Source: CAZTGZ01 sp044339595
GTDB taxonomy: Bacteria > Bacteroidota > Bacteroidia > NS11-12g > UBA9320
DNA: 7,133 nucleotides
NCBI GenBank assembly: GCA_044339595.1
Contig: JBIIVF010000122.1
Coordinates: 1 to 7,133 of the forward strand
Direction: 5' to 3'
Shown: positions 6,733 through 7,133 of the stretch, one piece after another
Position numbering within the stretch: the stretch's first letter is position 1
Layout: each line of letters opens with the position of its first letter
The notes under the pieces: model-generated
Told to the model about the DNA's origin: nothing
Databases searched by the model: none
Seen by the model: the letters and a program-made list of their open reading frames with translations, nothing else
Translations under genes and position numbers: made by a program

Positions 6733-6816
6733 TAATTTCTGCCTGCTAACTTCTAATTTTAAAAAAGCCCGTTTTGCTGATGCAAAACGGGCTTTTTAAT
6801 TTCTGCCTTCTAACTT
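6733..6816 (+). repeat. 20-nt direct repeats flanking the downstream terminator
   Basis: Bases 6733-6752 and 6797-6816 are identical at 19 of 20 positions (G at 6745, T at 6809). They stand immediately around the hairpin at 6762-6797. A further related half copy, TTCTAATTT, lies at 6752-6760. The arrangement suggests a local duplication or insertion that carried the hairpin. Confidence 0.8.
6762..6797. terminator. Rho-independent terminator after the T9SS protein gene
   Basis: A perfect 16-bp stem pairs 6762-6777 with 6782-6797 around the loop TGAT. The GC core is GCCCG/CGGGC. The arms end in A5/T5 runs, so it could terminate transcripts from either side. It starts 35 bases after the stop codon at 6724-6726. 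Confidence 0.9.
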
Positions 6817-6830
6817 GGTAAGGCTTCTCC

Positions 6831-6900
6831 CCTCATGTCGTTCTCGATACAGCGTTTCCCTCCGCGCTGCTCCGGGACGCTTACTCGAACTGACATCAGG
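6831..6900. repeat. 70-bp imperfect palindrome, cruciform-like repeat
   Basis: The left arm 6831-6854 (starts CCTCATGTC, then TTCTCGATAC, then AGCG) is nearly the reverse complement of 6878-6900 (CGCTTACTCGAAC, then TGACATCAGG), with two small bulges and a few mismatches. Inside, AGCGT (6851-6855) pairs with ACGCT (6877-6881), and CCC (6858-6860) with GGG (6874-6876). TTCTCGATAC (6841-6850) has a second, perfect inverted partner, GTATCGAGAA, at 6972-6981. No gene is supported here. It looks like an intergenic palindromic repeat family, possibly REP-like. Bases 6901-6971 between the partners show nothing that I recognise. Confidence 0.75.
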
Positions 6901-7002
6901 GAAAAACGTTTGTCACTTCGATTAGCACCCTTATTAAATCTTGAAAATTCTATTCTGATGCTCATAGGCGCGTATCGAGAAGGGCGTCCACTTCCACCTC
7001 AA

Positions 7003-7054
7003 CCTTTGAGGTTTCCCGCCCTTCTCCGCGTTAAAATCGCGGGAACCTTGAAGG
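7003..7054. repeat. Paired inverted-motif element, copy 2
   Basis: CCTTTGAGGTTTCCCGC (7003-7019) and GCGGGAACCTTGAAGG (7039-7054) repeat the pair seen at 4692-4744, here with a 19-base spacer. The spacer holds an inner inverted repeat, CCGCG (7026-7030) with CGCGG (7038-7042). The left motif is itself part of the small palindrome AACCT-TTG-AGGTT (7001-7013). It overlaps copy 2 of the 66-nt repeat. Confidence 0.75.
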
Positions 7055-7089
7055 ACAGTCTGAATCACGGATGATGCGGATGAAAGGAT
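7024..7089 (+). repeat. Dispersed 66-nt direct repeat, copy 2
   Basis: This is the partner of 4584-4649, in the same orientation, 59 of 66 positions identical. Together the copies bracket the T9SS protein gene. After it, ATAGG (7097-7101) and CCTAT (7109-7113) form a minor inverted repeat; the rest to the window end shows no supported feature. Confidence 0.85.
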
Positions 7090-7133
7090 TACACCGATAG
7101 GGGGTGCACCTATTCATGTTTCCGAAATGCCTT

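Noticed and set aside
6835..7074. 79-residue + strand open frame
   Set aside because: It is made entirely of the palindrome and repeat sequences, starts inside the palindrome, and has no ribosome-binding context or recognisable domain.
4584..7089. CRISPR array
   Set aside because: Repeats are few, unevenly spaced and partly self-overlapping, with no regular spacers and no cas gene.
7116..7133. Possible gene start at the right edge (ATG at 7116)
   Set aside because: Only six codons are visible, with no supporting promoter or family evidence.

Overview
The window looks like a chromosomal segment of a Bacteroidota (Bacteroidetes) bacterium. Three things point there: a secreted protein with a type IX secretion (T9SS) C-terminal sorting domain, a bacterial GGGP synthase of the PcrB-like kind found in that phylum, and start sites that follow A-rich leaders without a Shine-Dalgarno sequence, one of them preceded by a TAnnTTTG-type -7 promoter element.

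Layout, left to right. Bases 3-152 hold the 3' end of an unrecognised gene on the + strand. It converges on a GGGP synthase gene on the - strand (176-925). A roughly 250-bp divergent intergenic region (926-1177) carries two inverted-repeat signals and a good promoter candidate. It leads into a large adenosylcobalamin-dependent class II ribonucleotide reductase gene, nrdJ (1178-4507), which is closed by a perfect 12-bp hairpin terminator. The next gene-free stretch (4508-4914) holds short repeats. Then comes a secreted multidomain T9SS protein (4915-6726), followed by a 16-bp hairpin terminator. The last 407 bases (6727-7133) contain no gene that I can support, but are densely packed with palindromic and direct repeats.

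The genes do not form a metabolic operon. Each full gene has its own terminator, its own upstream region, or both. NrdJ makes deoxyribonucleotides, the GGGP synthase makes a prenyl-glyceryl phosphate ether-lipid precursor, and the T9SS protein is exported and probably surface-attached or released.

No clearly new multi-gene system (defence, CRISPR, prophage) is visible. The least ordinary part is the repeat-bracketed T9SS gene. A 66-nt repeat (59/66 identical by hand alignment) occurs in direct orientation on both sides of it, together with paired inverted motifs (CCTTTGAGGTTTCCCGC and GCGGGAACCTTGAAGG). Downstream there is also a 70-bp cruciform-like palindrome. The gene changes base composition sharply from its 5' part (about 33% GC) to its 3' part (about 53% GC), which suggests mosaic assembly. 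Its N-terminal domain has no obvious catalytic residue and could be a poorly described exported module.
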